A stretch of 58,428 bases of DNA from assembly GCF_002160055.1 (NCBI RefSeq), contig NZ_NFJV01000026.1:1-58428 (forward strand). Direction: 5' to 3'. Shown here in pieces: positions 26,722 to 34,997 of the stretch (positions are counted from its first letter, which is position 1; every line of letters starts with the position of its first letter). A model generated the notes under the pieces. The model ran no database searches and had not been told where the DNA came from. It saw nothing but the letters and a program-made list of their open reading frames with translations. Source of the DNA: Mediterranea sp. An20 (GTDB lineage Bacteria; Bacteroidota; Bacteroidia; Bacteroidales; Bacteroidaceae). The position numbers and the translations under genes are program-made.

Positions 26722-27268
26722 ACTTGTTTGAATTAAATGTTTAACAATGTTGGTCGTTGTGCGCACATTTGACCGATTATCGATTGCAAAGGAAATGGCT
26801 ATAAAACAGACAGTCAAAGGATTGGACTGAGTGTGACAACAATGTACGGTTTTGCACTTTACGCATTGCCTAAGCGGTACAGGCTGCGCCGTTTTGCCAT
26901 AGTACATGAAACGGGCATTGGAAATTTTAAGGGCTTAATTGGAGCTGTCAGGGCGGATTTAAGGATATGGCTTTTAGGAAACCAGAAGAACATATTTTCG
27001 GATGGCATTAGAAACCGAAGAACGCCACAGGCTACCACACCGACGCCAAATGCTGCCACACAGATGTGAAGTGGTCGGATTATGCCGGACTTCACTTTTC
27101 TTTGCATCACGGACGCTTGGAACAGACGCTACGGGTTCGGTAGATTACGCCACTCCCGACCACTTGCTGCCACAAGCTGCCACCTCATTGCAAATCCATT
27201 GTTCCATGCGAACAACGGATTTACTTTGCAGGCAAAACGGATTATTAACACTAAAATCAGTATAAGAA
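26722..27268. other. long conserved non-coding region upstream of the mobilization genes, E1 copy
   Basis: 547 bases without a convincing gene, yet much of it, chiefly 27000-27210, aligns with 47126-47662 of E2. It contains repeated short motifs: CTGCCACA-type words at 27052, 27168 and 27176, and a GCCACAGGCTACCACACC stretch near 27025. It lies between divergent genes (DUF3408 on minus, HTH on plus), so it must hold both promoters. Conservation beyond that need suggests a structural or RNA role. Confidence 0.45.
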
Positions 27269-27580
27269 ATGAATGTAGTAATTATTTCGAAAGAAAAGTA
27301 CGAAGAGATGGTCGGCAAGCTCAACCGCCTGTCCGACCGGGTAAATGAAATCCTCCGCAAGAGGGAAGGGAAACGGCTCAGCCGTTGGATGGACAACCAA
27401 GAGGTCTGCCAACAGTTGCGCATCAGTCCGCGAACCTTGCAGACGCTCCGCGACAACGGTACGCTGGCTTACTCGCAGATAGGGCACAAGATTCTCTACA
27501 AGCCGGAGGATGTGCAGCGCATCGTCCGGCTCGTGGAGGACAGGCGTAAGGATGCAGCCTATCGTGGCTGTAGCATCTAA
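27269..27580 (+). CDS. helix-turn-helix (excisionase-like) protein 1, E1 copy
   Basis: 103 residues: a short coiled coil (YEEMVGKLNRLSDRVNEIL), then a winged helix of the HTH_17/MerR-excisionase type (NQEVCQQLRISPRTLQTLR…LAYSQIGHKILYKPEDVQRIV). Proteins of this kind act as excisionases or regulators of excision in Bacteroides elements. It is followed by a second gene of the same type after 41 bases. Confidence 0.8.
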   Translation: MNVVIISKEKYEEMVGKLNRLSDRVNEILRKREGKRLSRWMDNQEVCQQLRISPRTLQTLRDNGTLAYSQIGHKILYKPEDVQRIVRLVEDRRKDAAYRGCSI

Positions 27581-27621
27581 TCAGACAATAATATGTATAA
27601 CCACTAAATCCACTGTAAATT

Positions 27622-27924
27622 ATGAACGACTTGATTCTTGCCGACCGTGAACTGGAGGTCGGCTTCATCGGAAAGCTGGATGCTTTGTTTGAAGGTATCG
27701 AAAGAATGGATGCGGGGCACAAGGCTTCGCCAAGTAACGAACAGTTCCTGACGGACAAGGAGGTGTCAGCATGGCTCAAGGTGAGCCGCCGCACCTTGCA
27801 GGACTACCGCAGCAACGGGATGATTGCCTATTACCAGTTGGGTGGAAAAATTCTGTATAAGGAATCGGACATCGAAAAGATGGTGATGAGCGGTTATCGG
27901 AACGCCTATCGTTTGGAAACGTGA
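27622..27924 (+). CDS. helix-turn-helix (excisionase-like) protein 2, E1 copy
   Basis: 100 residues with the same fold as the gene before it: LTDKEVSAWLKVSRRTLQDYRSNG, then YYQLGGKILYKESDIEKMV. The pair probably arose by duplication and may bind as partners. A strong terminator follows within 20 bases. Confidence 0.8.
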   Translation: MNDLILADRELEVGFIGKLDALFEGIERMDAGHKASPSNEQFLTDKEVSAWLKVSRRTLQDYRSNGMIAYYQLGGKILYKESDIEKMVMSGYRNAYRLET

Positions 27925-27943
27925 TTTGATACATGCAAAAACT

Positions 27944-27990
27944 GAGTAAGCCGATGGCTGCAAGATAACTGCCTAGCCATCGGCTTACTC
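27944..27990. terminator. strong bidirectional terminator, E1 copy
   Basis: A perfect 16-base stem: GAGTAAGCCGATGGCT at 27944 pairs with AGCCATCGGCTTACTC ending at 27990. It separates the plus-strand HTH pair from the minus-strand integrases. The E2 counterpart at 48341 keeps the structure and the core AAGCCGATGG, but other stem bases have changed in a compensated way. Confidence 0.85.
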
Positions 27991-28017
27991 TTTATGGGAA
28001 GGTCGTTTCGCTTTATC

Positions 28018-28392
28018 CTAACATGCGCATCGGGGATGGGCATTGGATAGCGAAAAAAACAAATGGATGGAATTTCCTCTATTGAAAGAACAGAGTTTGT
28101 CCATGATGAACCGTCTGAAAGCCATTGCCTCGCGGCTTCGCTACCTGAAAGCCACGGCAATCACCATTTCAAGGCTGTACACGTCATAGCAAATCCTGTA
28201 GTCCAGCCTGACATGTCGCACCGTTTCCTCTTCCGACAATTCATTGTTTTTGTAAATGACAGCAATAGCCTTACGAATATAGCAACCGAACACATTGAAC
28301 GCATCGCACATCTCCTGCTGCGTCATCCAAACGGGAGCGGTCGGCATCGTGACCGCCCCGTTTTCAGTGATTGTGATTATTCCTCTTTCCAT
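28018..28392 (-). pseudogene. RhuM-N-like protein with a nonsense codon, E1 copy
   Basis: The frame reads ERGIITITENGAV…PVWMTQQEMCDAFNVFGCYIRK and keeps homology with the 124-residue E2 copy (48415-48789) to the last residues (PRCAC against PRCTC). A TAG replaces the Leu codon after VIAVAFR, giving a product of only about 84 residues. The family looks like a DNA-binding (BRO/RhuM-type) N-terminal domain. Its 5' part lies upstream of, and slightly behind, the integrase stop at 28400. Confidence 0.7.
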
Positions 28393-28399
28393 GTCCGCA

Positions 28400-29737
28400 T
28401 CATTTTTCATTGTCTGAATTCCGTTTACATTCCTTTTTCCAGCCGCTGTAATTGCCGCATTTGAACACACGCGATGGCATCCCGTCATCAGGCAGGGAGA
28501 ACTTGCCTTTTGTGGTCTCGGACAATACAGCCAAGTCACGGCTCACCTTCTGGTTGGTGATTTCCGCATAGATTTGCGTGGTGCGGATGGAGGAATGTCC
28601 CATCATCTTGCTGATGCTTTCTATCGGCACGCCGTTGTTCAGGCAAATCAGGGTTGCGAAGGAGTGACGGCTTTGATAGTAGGTAAGATGGCAGTCCAAG
28701 CCACATTGTTCGGCAATCATTTTCAGGCTGCGGTTGAGGTTTCCGGTGATTGGCACATAAAACAGTTTGCCGTCCTTACCTTCCCCGCGATACTTCTCAA
28801 TGATGCGCAAGGGTATGTCCAACAATTTGATATGGCACTCCGCCTTGGTCTTCTGGCGTGCGATGTGAATCCACTTGCTACCGTCCTCCTTCGTGATGAT
28901 GTTGTCCTCCGTCAAATTCGCTAAATCCGCCCTCCCGATGCCCGTGAAAGTCGAAAAGACGAACAAGTCCCTCGTATGACAAAGTCGGTATGTGGGCAGC
29001 TTGGCTTTCAACAGCTTCTCAAACTGCTCACCCGTCAGGTAGCGGTGGTTCACCGGAACCTTCTCTATCTTGTGTCCCGCGAAAGGGTCGCGTTTGAGAA
29101 TATGCTTCTTCAAGGCGAGCCGCGTCATCTTGTGCAGCAGGATGAGATAGTCGTTGTATGCCGATACCTTCAATCTCAGCACGGTGGAAAGGTAAAACGT
29201 GAAGTCGGTCATGAAGCGCATGGTCAGCGAGCGCAACGGCATGTCCTCCATGTTGTACTTGTACTTCATGAAATTGTGAATGTGCTTGCGTGTGGTCAGA
29301 TAGCGGACATAGCTGTGCCTTGTCCTGTCAATGCCCACACGCTTGGCATATTCTTCGTTATGTTCGTCCATTAGCGCAAGCAGGGTTTCCTTCACCTGCG
29401 ACTTGCCCGTCACGGCGTTCTTGATGATTTCAGCCGACACGAAGCCGTATCTGTCCACATTCTCCTTGTAGGCGGCATGGGCTTTGGCTTCCAGTGCGGA
29501 CAGGGCATCGTTTAGCCTGACCAGTTCCTTTTTCTTCTCGCAGTCAAGGCTTTCCTTGCGCCAGTCGGTGGAAGCCCTGCCCGTGTCGGCTTCCCAATAC
29601 GCAGGCTCGACTTCCAACCCTGTAGAATACTGGCTGACCTTGCCGTCAAGGGTAATACGTCCCATGACAGGGCATTTGCCGTTCTTCTTCAACTTCTGTC
29701 GGTTGATGTAAAATAATAGCTTGAACGTGCTGCGCAT
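28400..29737 (-). CDS. element tyrosine integrase 1, E1 copy
   Basis: 445 residues: arm-binding region (FKLLFYINRQKLKKNGKCPVMGRI), core-binding domain, and a catalytic domain with STFTGIGRADLANL (Arg), a KT Lys motif (RQKTKAECH), YYQSRHSFATLI (Y/HxxRH), MMGHSSIRTTQIYAEI (H and Tyr). The first residue of HxxR is Tyr rather than His. It starts 3 bases after the stop of the next integrase upstream, so the two are co-expressed. Its homologue in E2 is at 48761, clearly diverged, unlike the mobilization genes. Confidence 0.88.
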   Translation of the reverse strand: MRSTFKLLFYINRQKLKKNGKCPVMGRITLDGKVSQYSTGLEVEPAYWEADTGRASTDWRKESLDCEKKKELVRLNDALSALEAKAHAAYKENVDRYGFVSAEIIKNAVTGKSQVKETLLALMDEHNEEYAKRVGIDRTRHSYVRYLTTRKHIHNFMKYKYNMEDMPLRSLTMRFMTDFTFYLSTVLRLKVSAYNDYLILLHKMTRLALKKHILKRDPFAGHKIEKVPVNHRYLTGEQFEKLLKAKLPTYRLCHTRDLFVFSTFTGIGRADLANLTEDNIITKEDGSKWIHIARQKTKAECHIKLLDIPLRIIEKYRGEGKDGKLFYVPITGNLNRSLKMIAEQCGLDCHLTYYQSRHSFATLICLNNGVPIESISKMMGHSSIRTTQIYAEITNQKVSRDLAVLSETTKGKFSLPDDGMPSRVFKCGNYSGWKKECKRNSDNEK

Positions 29738-29740
29738 GGC

Positions 29741-31078
29741 TTATCCCTCCATCATTTGTTTGACAATAGCCCTTTGTTTCCAACTCGGATTTACCCTGCG
29801 CCGGGTGTTGTCCTTGCGTATCGTGGAAGGGGATGCATCAATCCCGAACAGGGAGAACTTGCCGCCGATGGCTTCATTCAGCCTGTCCACGTCACGGTCA
29901 ATCTTGTCCTGCGTGACTTTCGCATACCGCTGTGTGGTTTTGATATGCTTGTGCCCCATGATTTTGCTTACCGTTTCGATGGGTATTCCTTGCGATAAAC
30001 AAATTATACTGCCGAATGTATGACGTGCCTGATGGAATGAAATCGGACGGTTGATGCCGCACATCACCGACATCTTTTTGAGGTGGCGGTTCATGCTTTC
30101 TTTCGTAAGCATGGGCAGCAATTTCCCGTCGGCATCCATGCCCTTGTATTTCTCCAATATGGCGAGCGGTATTTCCATCAGCCTTACACATTCGGGCGTT
30201 CCGGTCTTCTGCCGTTCGGTATGAATCCACAGGCTTCCATCCTCGGTTTTTACAAGGTTCTTCTCCGTCAACGCCCTCATGTCGCAGTAACAAATGCCCG
30301 TCCAACATGAGAACAGGAACATGTCCCTCGTGAAATTGCGGTTGGGCGTATCATAAGTCATGTTGGCGAACTTGCCCAGTTCCTCTTCCGTAAGGTACAT
30401 CTGCTTGAACTCCGGCTTTTGTGGTCTGTAGCCTTTGAACGGGCTGAACGGGATAATGCCACGGAACACGGCAAGCATCATCACGCTTTTCAGGCGGTTT
30501 ACATGTCCGAGTATGGTCTTGGGCATAAACCGCTTGACGGTGCGCATGTACATGTCGAAATCCTCGATGAAATTCTCGTCCATCTGTTTGACGGGCATGT
30601 CTGAAAGGTGGTACTTGTCTTTCAGGAAGGTGGCGAGGTGGCGGTAAGTGTTCGTGTAATGGTAATAGCTGGTTGCGGAACGGTTTACGCCCACGCGCAA
30701 GGCATATTCCTCATTATGCTCCGCAAACAGCTTCATGATGGTGTCCTGCGATTCCGCCAGCCCTTGGTAGGCGTTCTTCACTTCCTCTGCCGAAACAACC
30801 TCCTTGATGTCTTTAAGTTCGTTGAAACGCTGGCGCAACAACAATAGCGTGCGTTCAATCTCCCGGTTTGCCATGACCGCCATCCTGCTCTTGCCCGTAC
30901 ACCGTTGAGCCGTGGCGTTCCACAGCCTCACGTCCACCTTGAACTTGCATGAGAACTGTGCGATGGAGTTGTTCTTACCCCTGACGGCTATCCTGCCCAT
31001 GAGGGGCGACAGCCCGTCCTTGTCCTGTCCGCTGCGCTTGATGTAGAGCAGCACTTTCATTTCTGTCTTCATTGCCAT
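29741..31078 (-). CDS. element tyrosine integrase 2, E1 copy
   Basis: 445 residues from MAMKTEMKVLLYIKRSG at 31078; the frame is open for 47 more codons upstream, but that part is not protein-like. The catalytic set is complete: SCWTGICYCDMRAL (Arg), RQKTGTPECV (Lys), SFHQARHTFGSII (HxxR), IMGHKHIKTTQRYAKV (His and Tyr). A TAATATTG -7 box lies at 31093-31100 on the same strand. It is first of the two-integrase operon next to the right end, as expected for the enzymes that integrate and excise E1. Confidence 0.88.
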   Translation of the reverse strand: MAMKTEMKVLLYIKRSGQDKDGLSPLMGRIAVRGKNNSIAQFSCKFKVDVRLWNATAQRCTGKSRMAVMANREIERTLLLLRQRFNELKDIKEVVSAEEVKNAYQGLAESQDTIMKLFAEHNEEYALRVGVNRSATSYYHYTNTYRHLATFLKDKYHLSDMPVKQMDENFIEDFDMYMRTVKRFMPKTILGHVNRLKSVMMLAVFRGIIPFSPFKGYRPQKPEFKQMYLTEEELGKFANMTYDTPNRNFTRDMFLFSCWTGICYCDMRALTEKNLVKTEDGSLWIHTERQKTGTPECVRLMEIPLAILEKYKGMDADGKLLPMLTKESMNRHLKKMSVMCGINRPISFHQARHTFGSIICLSQGIPIETVSKIMGHKHIKTTQRYAKVTQDKIDRDVDRLNEAIGGKFSLFGIDASPSTIRKDNTRRRVNPSWKQRAIVKQMMEG

Positions 31079-31401
31079 AACTTTTTTGGTTGCAATATTA
31101 GTGATACATTGCCGACCGACAGAATTGGAAACGGGGCAGAACGGCGCAAACGGAACGGACGCTGCTAAATCTGCGGATTTGAAGCCCCTTCCGCACGTAT
31201 AATGCTTGTTTACAAGCATTAGAAACGCTGTTTTTCAGGCTTCAGGCAGGTTGCGGAACAGGTAATGACTTGGTAGCGGAAACCTTGCATTATCCTGCCT
31301 TTCCCTGCTGTTTGGCTGCAATGGCAAACGACTGCAAAACCGCTTGTTTACAACGGGTTGCGTTTAATTCTCTTTGTTCCTATCTCCCTTGCTTTGATGC
31401 T
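31079..31401. other. E1 right end
   Basis: No gene. It contains the integrase promoter (minus, 31093-31100), a perfect hairpin AATGCTTG-TTTA-CAAGCATT at 31201-31220, an end repeat AGGTAATGACTTGGTAGC starting at 31260, and the tail CTTGCTTTGATGCT at 31388-31401. Beyond it the sequence is integrase coding DNA again. Confidence 0.6.
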
Positions 31402-31405
31402 TCTT

Positions 31406-31696
31406 TCTTGCTTCACGGGCATCGCCTACTCAGACATCTGTCGGTTGAGAAAGGATCAAATCATTTCAGATCCTGACAAAGGAATGTATATCCATCTGTA
31501 CAGGACCAAGACCAATCACCCCGCATTCATTCCACTTCTTCCCCAGGCCAGGAAAATGGTCAGCCTCTACATCGGGAAAGGTGAGTCGGAATACCTGTTC
31601 CCGACCATCTCGAACCAGAAAAGCAACGCCTACCTTAAAGAGCTTGCCGACATCTGCCATATCAGAAAAAGAGTGACATTTCATGTGGCAAGACAT
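31406..31696 (+). pseudogene. tyrosine integrase, C-terminal part (continuation of 12651-13405)
   Basis: In frame from SCFTGIAYSDICRL, through YRTKTNHPAFIPLL (Lys motif) and SEYLFPTISNQKSNAYL, to VTFHVARH (HxxR), where homology stops at 31696. It joins the N-terminal piece at Ser/Cys with no residue missing or repeated by eye. The last part (the GH..I.TT..Y box) is absent; it should lie beyond E2, but I do not find it at 51693. Confidence 0.82.
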
Positions 31697-31751
31697 ATCA
31701 ATTCTTCTTACCCATTGAAAACAAAGAACTTACAAAGATTGTCAGCTTAAC

Positions 31752-31850
31752 AGGTAACGATTTAGAAACAACTATTCGTTCCAAATGTAAATCATTATCT
31801 ATCAGTTGATTGTGATAAGTTGTTTTGATGATAGGTAATGGATTTGTAAC
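31752..31850 (+). repeat. two element-end repeats, E2 left
   Basis: AGGTAACGATTTAGAAAC at 31752-31769 and AGGTAATGGATTTGTAAC at 31833-31850. They share the pattern of the E1-left and both right-end copies. The remainder of 31697-32058 has no gene and is A+T-rich. Confidence 0.5.
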
Positions 31851-32058
31851 GTGCTAACTTCTGTATTCTTCATCGCTTTGAAGTGGGGTGATTAGCTGAG
31901 GACAAAGATACGGCTTTTTCTTGAAAAACTCAACATCATACACAAATTTTGATAATCCACAGATTAAGCCTACCTATATGACTCCTATAACACGTAACGC
32001 TTGGAATTTCTATTTTAATCAGCATATTTGTAATTTTGCTACGATATTTTATATTATA

Positions 32059-32090
32059 TTTGGTTGTATGCCGTTTTGTTTGTATCTTTG
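32059..32090 (+). promoter_or_regulatory. promoter of the RloAB-CBASS operon
   Basis: TTTG at 32059-32062, 20 bases, then TATCTTTG at 32083-32090: a perfect fit to the Bacteroides sigma-70 consensus. The predicted start of transcription is about 20 bases before the rloA ATG. No second promoter of this quality is found between here and 37912. Confidence 0.8.
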
Positions 32091-32117
32091 CACCTAAACA
32101 AGATAAAAACATCAAGT

Positions 32118-33416
32118 ATGATAGTAAACTTCTCAGTTGAAAACTTTTTCTCCATTAAATCGGCTCAAAAAATTAGTTTTGAACCCACATCAGATACTTT
32201 TATGTCTGATGAATATTCGTATGAGGTTAAAGAGGGAGTCAGATTGCTGAAGGTAGGCATCATCTATGGCGCCAACGCTTCCGGTAAAACTAATGTATTA
32301 AATGCCATTGAGTTCTTCAGAATGTTGGTTTTGAGAATGCCTAAAGACCGGAATGAGAAAACGGGAGTTGTTCCTTTCATGCTGGACGATACTTCAAGAA
32401 ATGGAACAACAAAGATGTCGATGGTATTTTATATCAACCAATCGAAATATATTCTTAGTTTTGAATTAGATGCAAAGTATATTCATTCTGAGACATTGGT
32501 CGTTTATGATTCTATTCGCCCTACCAAGTTGTATAATCGCAGTTATGATGCCGCGACAGATTCCACATCCATTGAGTTTGGTTCAAACCTGAAAATGTCA
32601 CGGAAAAGCCAAGAAGTAATTTCCGGGAATACAATCAATAATTGCAGTGTGCTTGCCGCGTTTGGCAAAAGCAATGTGGAACGGACAAAGTTGAATGATG
32701 TGTACGATTACTTTGCCAACCATGTAAAGGATGTATTAGCTCCTGGCATGTTGCTTTCTGGGTATGTCAAATCACGATTGGATAAAGACGAAACTGGAGA
32801 TTTGAAGAAATTCATTTTAAATTTCTTGAAAGCATCCGATTTCAACATAGAAGATGTGGTGTTGCACGAAGAAGAAGAGTTGATTACCCCTGAATTGGAA
32901 CAACTGATTCAGAATGCGCCTATTGACAAAGAGGCCAAAGCCGAAATGCTAAGGAGGGGTAAAATCACAAACGCGGCGCTGACTTTCAAGCATAAGGCAG
33001 GCGATAAAGTATATGATTTGTCTGAAGAATACGAATCCAATGGTACGATGAGGTTTTTGGGAATGGCAGTGATTCTGAATTTCTTGTTAAAGACTAATCG
33101 GTTTGTGCCTATTGACGAAGTAGAGACAAGTATTCATTACGAACTGCTGGCTTATTTCCTGAAAGTATTTTTAGCAAACAGCAATAGGCCGTCTCAAATG
33201 CTCCTGACAACGCATGACATTAATCTGCTTAACGAAGATTTCATTCGACGTGACACAATATGGTTCACTGATAAAGACGAATTTGGCGAGACCCAAATCG
33301 TACGCCTCTCTTCTTTAGGATTGCATAAAAATCTCTCCCCTTATAATGCCTATAAGCAAGGAAAATTAGTAAAGTTGCCGTTCCTTGGCAGTCAATATAT
33401 TAACCTAAACGACTGA
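32118..33416 (+). CDS. rloA: RloA/AbiLi-like AAA ATPase
   Basis: 433 residues from MIVNFSVENFFSIK; 18 extra upstream codons would precede the likely transcription start. ABC/SMC-like AAA_15/21 ATPase of the OLD/RloA group: Walker A GIIYGANASGKTNVLNAI (about 39-56), signature region YEESNGTMRFLGMAV, Walker B FVPIDEVETSIH, and the switch histidine in LLTTHDINLL. The insert between Walker A and the signature holds the coiled-coil part. In AbiL and related abortive systems such ATPases work with a RloB partner, here the next gene after 4 bases. It probably senses phage DNA or replication structures and licenses the partner; the trigger is unknown. Confidence 0.85.
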   Translation: MIVNFSVENFFSIKSAQKISFEPTSDTFMSDEYSYEVKEGVRLLKVGIIYGANASGKTNVLNAIEFFRMLVLRMPKDRNEKTGVVPFMLDDTSRNGTTKMSMVFYINQSKYILSFELDAKYIHSETLVVYDSIRPTKLYNRSYDAATDSTSIEFGSNLKMSRKSQEVISGNTINNCSVLAAFGKSNVERTKLNDVYDYFANHVKDVLAPGMLLSGYVKSRLDKDETGDLKKFILNFLKASDFNIEDVVLHEEEELITPELEQLIQNAPIDKEAKAEMLRRGKITNAALTFKHKAGDKVYDLSEEYESNGTMRFLGMAVILNFLLKTNRFVPIDEVETSIHYELLAYFLKVFLANSNRPSQMLLTTHDINLLNEDFIRRDTIWFTDKDEFGETQIVRLSSLGLHKNLSPYNAYKQGKLVKLPFLGSQYINLND

Positions 33417-33420
33417 TGAT

Positions 33421-34023
33421 ATGGGGCGAACAGTGACAAAAAGTATCGCCATCATAGGCGAAGGGGAAACGGAGTGGTTCTATTTTGACTCTTTGAGGGT
33501 TGCGTGTCGCTATCCTTTCAAGGTCGCACCTGATTTTCCTCAGCATAGCGACATCAAGCATATGCTGAAGTTGGTCGAATCCTATTTGAATAAGCAATAT
33601 GATTATATTGTATGCTTGTTTGATATGGACAGACTGTTGCAGTATCCCTCTGAAATGCAATCATATCAACGTGCAAAGAAAAAGTATCATGCAAAGAAGT
33701 ATGCCGGAAAAGTGATGTTCGTAGAAACGAATCCTTGTACGGAATTTTGGTTCTTGCTTCATTTCTTGCCTAATGTGGTTTGTCGGCGATATGAGAGTTA
33801 CGAGCAGCTACTTCCCGAATTGCAGAAATACATGCCGGGATATGAGAAAACGAAAAGATATTTCATACGCACAAACCTCTATAAATACTTGACAGATAAT
33901 GGAGATTTGGAACGGGCGATGTCAAATTCAGAAAAACTTTGTCAACTATGCCAAGAATCTCCGGAAGATTTGAAAGCATATTCGGAAATACATCAGGTGA
34001 TAAGGCTATTAACTAATATATAA
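33421..34023 (+). CDS. rloB: RloB/AbiLii-like protein, partner of the RloA ATPase
   Basis: 200 residues. It begins with SIAIIGEGETEWFYFDSL, the glutamate-bearing first strand of the TOPRIM-like RloB/DUF4276 fold, followed by DYIVCLFDMDRLL (DxD motif) and VMFVETNPCTEFWFLLHF. These acidic residues would bind metal in a nuclease. RloA/RloB pairs were first named as genes linked to type I restriction loci and match the AbiL abortive-infection pair. The CD-NTase gene follows after 24 bases with no promoter between, so the pair may be co-transcribed with CBASS. Confidence 0.83.
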   Translation: MGRTVTKSIAIIGEGETEWFYFDSLRVACRYPFKVAPDFPQHSDIKHMLKLVESYLNKQYDYIVCLFDMDRLLQYPSEMQSYQRAKKKYHAKKYAGKVMFVETNPCTEFWFLLHFLPNVVCRRYESYEQLLPELQKYMPGYEKTKRYFIRTNLYKYLTDNGDLERAMSNSEKLCQLCQESPEDLKAYSEIHQVIRLLTNI

Positions 34024-34047
34024 ATATACATTAAAATTGAAGAATAT

Positions 34048-34989
34048 ATGAGTTTTGACAAAAATAAACATTTGAGAGAAGTGTTAGACACTCACAAGAT
34101 GTGCCACGTCCAGGATTTCGTGAATAAGGTTAAAAGCCGTAGAGAAGAGATTAAGACCAAGATGCACGACCACTATGGCAGCGACAAGTATCCATCATTT
34201 GGTTCTGGCAGTTTTGCCAAGCATACCGCCACCAATGTGAAGTTCGACCTTGATTTGGTGGAGCCGTTCAAGCATAATGCTTTCGGAACATTACAGGAAA
34301 TGTTTGACAGCGTACACGATTTCCTTGCAGAGGAGTATAAGAATACAGGCGTGATAATTCGCAAGCAAAAGGTTTCAATTGGCGTAAGTTTCCCTATTGA
34401 AAAGGGGGATGAGAAGCCGGTTGAAGTTGATGTGGTACCTGGCAGAGAACTAAGCAATGATGACTATCTTGATTCGCACGATTTGAACCTATGTTTTAAT
34501 GAAGACCATTGGGGATTCAAGAAGGGAACAAGCCAAAAAACAAACATCCAGAAGCAGATATCGCATATCGAAGGTAAATCAAATGAGCGCCAAATTATCC
34601 GTCTGCTTAAAATATGGAAAAAGCAGAAAGGCAAGAAATACAAGTCGTTTGTTATTGAACTAGCTGTAATAAGAGCCCTTGACGGCTATGATGGTGATAA
34701 TGGTCTTTGGCCAAGGTTAAAATACACGATGGAGTATCTACGTGACCACATTGCAGAAAACAGTTTCCATCTTTATGACCCAGGTAACACGAACAACGAT
34801 GTCATAGCTGCTATGCAGGACTACGATAGAAAATCATTTAAATCGGATATGGAGAGTATGCTTAACAATATTGACAGCAATCCTGATTTATATTTACCCT
34901 ACTACTTCAAGGTAAACGAGAAGTATAGTGGATATAAAGAGAAAGATACGGGTGCCGCTTACCCGACGAGTGCAAAGCGATTCGGATAG
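34048..34989 (+). CDS. CBASS CD-NTase (cGAS/DncV-like nucleotidyltransferase)
   Basis: Makes a cyclic oligonucleotide alarm signal on phage infection. The polymerase-beta-like core is clear: FGSGSFAKHT (G52-S55), FDLDLV with catalytic D67 and D69, and VEVDVVP with the third acidic D128. The second half is the OAS-type helical domain. Length 313 is normal. The protein ends in AYPTSAKRFG, a flexible tail with terminal Gly, which is what a Cap2 ligase needs to join the enzyme to its target. The product nucleotide cannot be predicted by eye. It is followed 8 bases later by the Cap2 gene. Confidence 0.9.
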   Translation: MSFDKNKHLREVLDTHKMCHVQDFVNKVKSRREEIKTKMHDHYGSDKYPSFGSGSFAKHTATNVKFDLDLVEPFKHNAFGTLQEMFDSVHDFLAEEYKNTGVIIRKQKVSIGVSFPIEKGDEKPVEVDVVPGRELSNDDYLDSHDLNLCFNEDHWGFKKGTSQKTNIQKQISHIEGKSNERQIIRLLKIWKKQKGKKYKSFVIELAVIRALDGYDGDNGLWPRLKYTMEYLRDHIAENSFHLYDPGNTNNDVIAAMQDYDRKSFKSDMESMLNNIDSNPDLYLPYYFKVNEKYSGYKEKDTGAAYPTSAKRFG

Positions 34990-34997
34990 TAAGGAAT

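Larger units (their letters stand above)
13406..31401. mobile_element. E1: mobilizable element carrying DUF262/HEPN and helicase-methyltransferase cargo
   Basis: Boundaries are inferred from the split integrase: homology ends at 13405 and resumes at about 31406. The right end shares with E2 a tail of the form CTTGCTTT…GATGCT (31388-31401 in E1, 51676-51692 in E2), about 140 bases past an AGGTAATG repeat in both. Contents from left to right: DUF262 and HEPN genes (plus strand), then on the minus strand a DprA-like protein, methyltransferase, helicase, invertible promoter, recombinase, mobilization genes, regulators and two element integrases. There is no type IV secretion gene, so transfer would need a helper element. 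Confidence 0.7.
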
